Below, one piece after another: positions 5,734-8,404 of a stretch of 8,404 nucleotides of DNA (position 1 is the stretch's first letter; each line of letters begins with the position of its first letter). The position numbers were made by a program, and so were the translations under genes. The notes under the pieces are model-generated. The model was given only the letters and a program-made list of their open reading frames with translations, did no database searches and was not told the origin of the DNA. This DNA comes from UBA6165 sp044233745 (GTDB lineage: Bacteria; Bacteroidota; Bacteroidia; Flavobacteriales_D; Crocinitomicaceae): contig JBIIJN010000096.1 in assembly GCA_044233745.1 (NCBI GenBank), positions 1 through 8,404 on the forward strand. The letters are read 5' to 3'.

Positions 5734-7381
5734 GTTGTGTCAATAAAGTTTTCGCATTTTCGATAGCTGCTGTTGTGACGTTTTCACCTGAAAGCAATTG
5801 CGCAATTTCCTGCTTGCGTTCGTCCTCATTTAAAGCGAGCACATTTGAAACTGCTCTGCCTCCATGTGTTGTTTTGCGCACCGATAAATGATGGTGTCCT
5901 GCTGCTGCCACCTGCGGCAAATGTGTGATCGTCAACAATTGTCTGTTTTTGCCCATTTCACGGAGCAATTGCCCAATTCTGTCTGCAACATCACCAGAAA
6001 CGCCTGTGTCTATTTCATCAAAAATAACGGTAGGAAGGGCTTTTCTTTCGCTCATCAAAGTCATCAAAATAAGCATCAAACGACCCAATTCACCTCCGGA
6101 TGCTACTTTTTCAATAGCTTGAGGTTCAATACCTTGATTTGTAGAAAACAACAAGTCAACATGATCGATACCTGTTGCATCAAAGTTGGTTTTTGCCGAC
6201 AATTTGAACTCCACACGTGCATCATTCAGCTTCAGTCGGCTGAAATAGGGCTGTAGTTGAAGTCCAATTTGAGTAGCTGCATTTTTTCGTGCATCCGATA
6301 ATTCTGCACCTATAATTTTTAGCTGAGCCAAACTCGATTCATGTTGTTTTTCTGCATTTTTCAAATCGAATTCTAAAGATTCTGAGAGCAGATTTTTTTC
6401 CAATAAATGCTTGTAGAATGACGCAAGCTGCTCTTGATTTTCCAATTGATGTTTGCGAAGAGCTTTTTGAAAAGATTCCAATTTGTTGTTGAGGAAATCC
6501 ATTTGCTTGGGGTCGATGGTAATCGATTCTGCAAATGATTCCATCTCTGCAAGCATATCTTTGATTTCAATATCCACAACTTCTAAACGTTCCAATAGCC
6601 CCGCAGCCACCTTGGAAACAGATGCAATTTTCTGCATGTTGTTTTTGATGCGATTCAACGAGAGCAAAACGCCGTCTGTTTGTTCCAATATTTGAATTGA
6701 TTCGCTGGTGTTTTGAATCAGCACCTCGGCATGTTCGAGTTCGCGTAATTCGTCAATCAGCGCGTCATAGTTTGTTTTTTCCAAATCAAGCTGTGCCAAT
6801 TCTTCTATTTGAAACTGCACAAAGTCGCGTTCACGCATCAACGATTGCCACTGCCCATGTAGTGATTTCAAATTGCCTTTCGCCTTTTGATATGCCAAAA
6901 ATGTGGTGTTGTATGATTGCAAGCAGTTTTGATGTGTTCCAAGGATATCAATGATGCTCAGTTGAAATGCTTTATCCCTCAATTCGAGCGTATTGTGCTG
7001 AGAATGAATATGAATCAATCTTGAAGTGAGCGCTTTAAGTAAATTCAAATTGACAGGTGAGTCGTTGATAAATGCCCGCGATTTCCCTTCGCCAATAATT
7101 TCCCGTCGAATAATGCACAAAGCATCAAAATCCAAATCATTTTCCTCGAAAAAGTGCCGCAATTCTTCATTGATGTGCCATTCGCCTTCAATTATCGTTT
7201 TCGAATTTTTATCGCGCAACACAGAATAATCGGCACGTTCACCCAACAACAAATTCAAGGCGCCTAAAAGAATGGATTTTCCTGAACCCGTTTCTCCAGT
7301 AATTGTTGTTAAGTTGTTTTGAAATTCAAGTTCAACATTTTCAATGATCGCAAAATTGCTGATCCTAAGCTTTCGAAGCAT
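5726..7381 (-). CDS. recN: DNA repair protein RecN
   Basis: RecN is an SMC-like ATPase recruited to DNA double-strand breaks that helps hold DNA ends for recombination repair. The 551 residues match the family length and layout. The N-terminal half ATPase has Walker A GETGSGKS at 29-36 and the Q-loop region IHIHSQHN at 123-130. A long coiled-coil region runs from about 155 to 370, broken in the middle. The C-terminal half ATPase has the ABC signature ASGGELGRL at 427-435, Walker B TVIFDEIDTGVSG at 451-463 and the H-loop His487 in TITHLPQ. All nucleotide-binding residues are present, so it should be active. The ATG follows the PorD-like gene's stop codon by only 3 bases, and the gene's end overlaps the DUF423 start, so it is probably transcribed from a promoter upstream of coaBC outside the window. 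No LexA-type site was noticed just upstream. Confidence 0.97.
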   Translation of the reverse strand: MLRKLRISNFAIIENVELEFQNNLTTITGETGSGKSILLGALNLLLGERADYSVLRDKNSKTIIEGEWHINEELRHFFEENDLDFDALCIIRREIIGEGKSRAFINDSPVNLNLLKALTSRLIHIHSQHNTLELRDKAFQLSIIDILGTHQNCLQSYNTTFLAYQKAKGNLKSLHGQWQSLMRERDFVQFQIEELAQLDLEKTNYDALIDELRELEHAEVLIQNTSESIQILEQTDGVLLSLNRIKNNMQKIASVSKVAAGLLERLEVVDIEIKDMLAEMESFAESITIDPKQMDFLNNKLESFQKALRKHQLENQEQLASFYKHLLEKNLLSESLEFDLKNAEKQHESSLAQLKIIGAELSDARKNAATQIGLQLQPYFSRLKLNDARVEFKLSAKTNFDATGIDHVDLLFSTNQGIEPQAIEKVASGGELGRLMLILMTLMSERKALPTVIFDEIDTGVSGDVADRIGQLLREMGKNRQLLTITHLPQVAAAGHHHLSVRKTTHGGRAVSNVLALNEDERKQEIAQLLSGENVTTAAIENAKTLLTQHD

Positions 7382-7384
7382 GTC

Positions 7385-8308
7385 TTACATTTTTAGAATT
7401 TCGTCGTATTTTTCGCCGTTGGAAGGGTCAATTTTTTTGAGAATGGCCACCACCTCAGCTTTTTCACCGGCCTCAGCTTTGGAAAAAATATTCACAAATT
7501 CTTCACGTTTGGCCAAAGTAAAAATTTGAAGATTCACATTCCCAAAACGCGCATTTTGAATTTCTTCCAATGTTTTTAAAGCAGCAACAATGTTTTTTCG
7601 GGCGGTTTCGATATCACTATAAAGCATATCAATACCTTTTCTGTGGTAATTGTAATAAGCCGCTCTCAAGGGTTGAAACAACGGATTCAATTGGTTGTCG
7701 ATAACATGGAATCTATTTCTTTTGCTCGGGTCCGATTGATTCCAGCCAGATCCTGCAGATTGGGCTAAAGACGCAATTTGTTGAGCTTTAACAAAATATT
7801 TGGTTCCGCCTTCAAGTGAGAATGAATCAAAATCATAGCCCAAAATCATGTACACCCAAAAAGCAAATGTCGATGTCAAATTGTCTCTAAACTGATTGTC
7901 AGAATATTGCATGATTTGGTCGCGACTGAATGGAAACTCAACAAAATCATCTTTGAAATTAATCATGGTAGATGAAATCGATGCATTGAAAACAGGTCTG
8001 TTGGCATTGATAATCAAAGAAGCGCGATAATAACCCGTGCTCGGAATTTCATTTATGGTCAGCTGAAATGAACATGTGATACGTTCGTTTACTTCAAATA
8101 TTTCTGTGGTCCATTTGGTGTTGTTGATGAACTCTTGAATTACCCTTTGCAGCACGTCGATAACTTCACGATCAACCGTGGTTACCTGCATGCCTGGCTT
8201 GGGCACAACGGTTACTGTTGCATTTATTTCCTGCGCTTTCACTATGCCCGAAAGTCCAGTGAAAACAAGTGCTAATAAGATTAATTTAGGGGAGATTTTC
8301 GATAACAT
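7385..8308 (-). CDS. porD: PorD-like / DUF4835 secreted protein
   Basis: The 307 residues start with a clear signal peptide (about 1-25: basic MLSKISPK, hydrophobic core, VKA before Gln26), so the mature protein is exported to the periplasm or outer membrane. The body fits the Bacteroidota-specific DUF4835 family: YYRASLIINANRPVFNAS (93-110), the aromatic block FAFWVYMILGYDFDSFSLEGG (about 148-168), GSGWN near 186-190 and LNPLFQPLRAAYYNYHRKGID (about 207-227). As I recall, databases now call this family type IX secretion system protein PorD; that name is from memory and its exact role in secretion is not something the sequence shows. The position between coaBC and recN is the usual one in this phylum and supports the call. 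Its ATG lies inside the 3' end of coaBC (23-base overlap), so translation is likely coupled. Confidence 0.9.
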   Translation of the reverse strand: MLSKISPKLILLALVFTGLSGIVKAQEINATVTVVPKPGMQVTTVDREVIDVLQRVIQEFINNTKWTTEIFEVNERITCSFQLTINEIPSTGYYRASLIINANRPVFNASISSTMINFKDDFVEFPFSRDQIMQYSDNQFRDNLTSTFAFWVYMILGYDFDSFSLEGGTKYFVKAQQIASLAQSAGSGWNQSDPSKRNRFHVIDNQLNPLFQPLRAAYYNYHRKGIDMLYSDIETARKNIVAALKTLEEIQNARFGNVNLQIFTLAKREEFVNIFSKAEAGEKAEVVAILKKIDPSNGEKYDEILKM

Positions 8309-8404
8309 AATTTACCAGATTTTCAGCAACTTTAGATTTTAACAACAACTCAAAATTAGTAATTTTATTGTCTTTGGATATAAATGATACTTGATTTGTT
8401 TCAT
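8286..8404 (-). CDS. coaBC: CoaBC, C-terminal end (partial)
   Basis: Reading leftward from 8402, an open frame of 38 codons ends at TAA (8288-8286): it begins ETNQVSFISKDNKITNFEL and ends NLVNYVIENLP. The pattern of a lysine-rich ISKDNKITNFEL strand, a KSK, then a final helix ending in xxIxN is that of the C-terminus of CoaBC in Bacteroidota. CoaBC is the bifunctional phosphopantothenoylcysteine synthetase/decarboxylase, which makes 4'-phosphopantetheine for coenzyme A. The gene order coaBC, DUF4835, recN seen here is common in the phylum, which supports the call. The rest of the gene, including both catalytic domains, is outside the window. It overlaps the start of the PorD-like gene by 23 bases in another frame. 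The other two minus-strand frames here are closed by stops. Confidence 0.75.
   Translation of the reverse strand, partial: ETNQVSFISKDNKITNFELLLKSKVAENLVNYVIENLP

Overview
The window looks like a chromosomal segment of a Bacteroidota bacterium, most likely a member of the Flavobacteriia. Three things support this. A DUF4835/PorD-type protein, known only from this phylum, sits between the end of coaBC and recN. No gene start has a clear Shine-Dalgarno sequence. The one good promoter match has the Bacteroidota form (TTG, about 20 bases, TAnnTTTG). Base composition is AT-rich throughout, and no phage, plasmid or transposase gene is visible.

Layout from left to right. Bases 1-55 hold the first codons of a leftward gene that leaves the window, with its promoter at 81-111. 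A rightward pair follows: lon (ATP-dependent protease, 295-2754) and a small conserved acidic protein of unknown function (about 2827-3393). This pair converges on a leftward oxyR (3528-4424) across a short gap filled by a 7-base-period repeat with an inverted partner array. Then comes a 919-base gene-free stretch (4425-5343) with a tandemly duplicated 257-base unit, full of the 9-mer TAACGGTTA and its reverse complement, and a separate structured GC-rich element at 5271-5335. The right part is a tight leftward gene cluster read from 8404 to 5344: coaBC (last 38 codons only), the PorD-like secreted protein, recN, and a small DUF423 membrane protein. These four genes overlap or lie 3 bases apart.

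Functionally the window is mostly housekeeping and stress defence. Lon handles protein quality control, OxyR senses peroxide, RecN acts in double-strand break repair, CoaBC makes coenzyme A precursors and PorD is linked to type IX secretion. The genes are ordinary. The unexplained part is the repeat array between the DUF423 gene and oxyR: 13 exact copies of a 9-mer, in clusters spaced 10-11 bases apart (one helical turn), with perfect palindromes and phased T-tracts, duplicated as a 257-base unit with no indels. It looks like a protein-binding or structural DNA site, but nothing in the window says which protein uses it.
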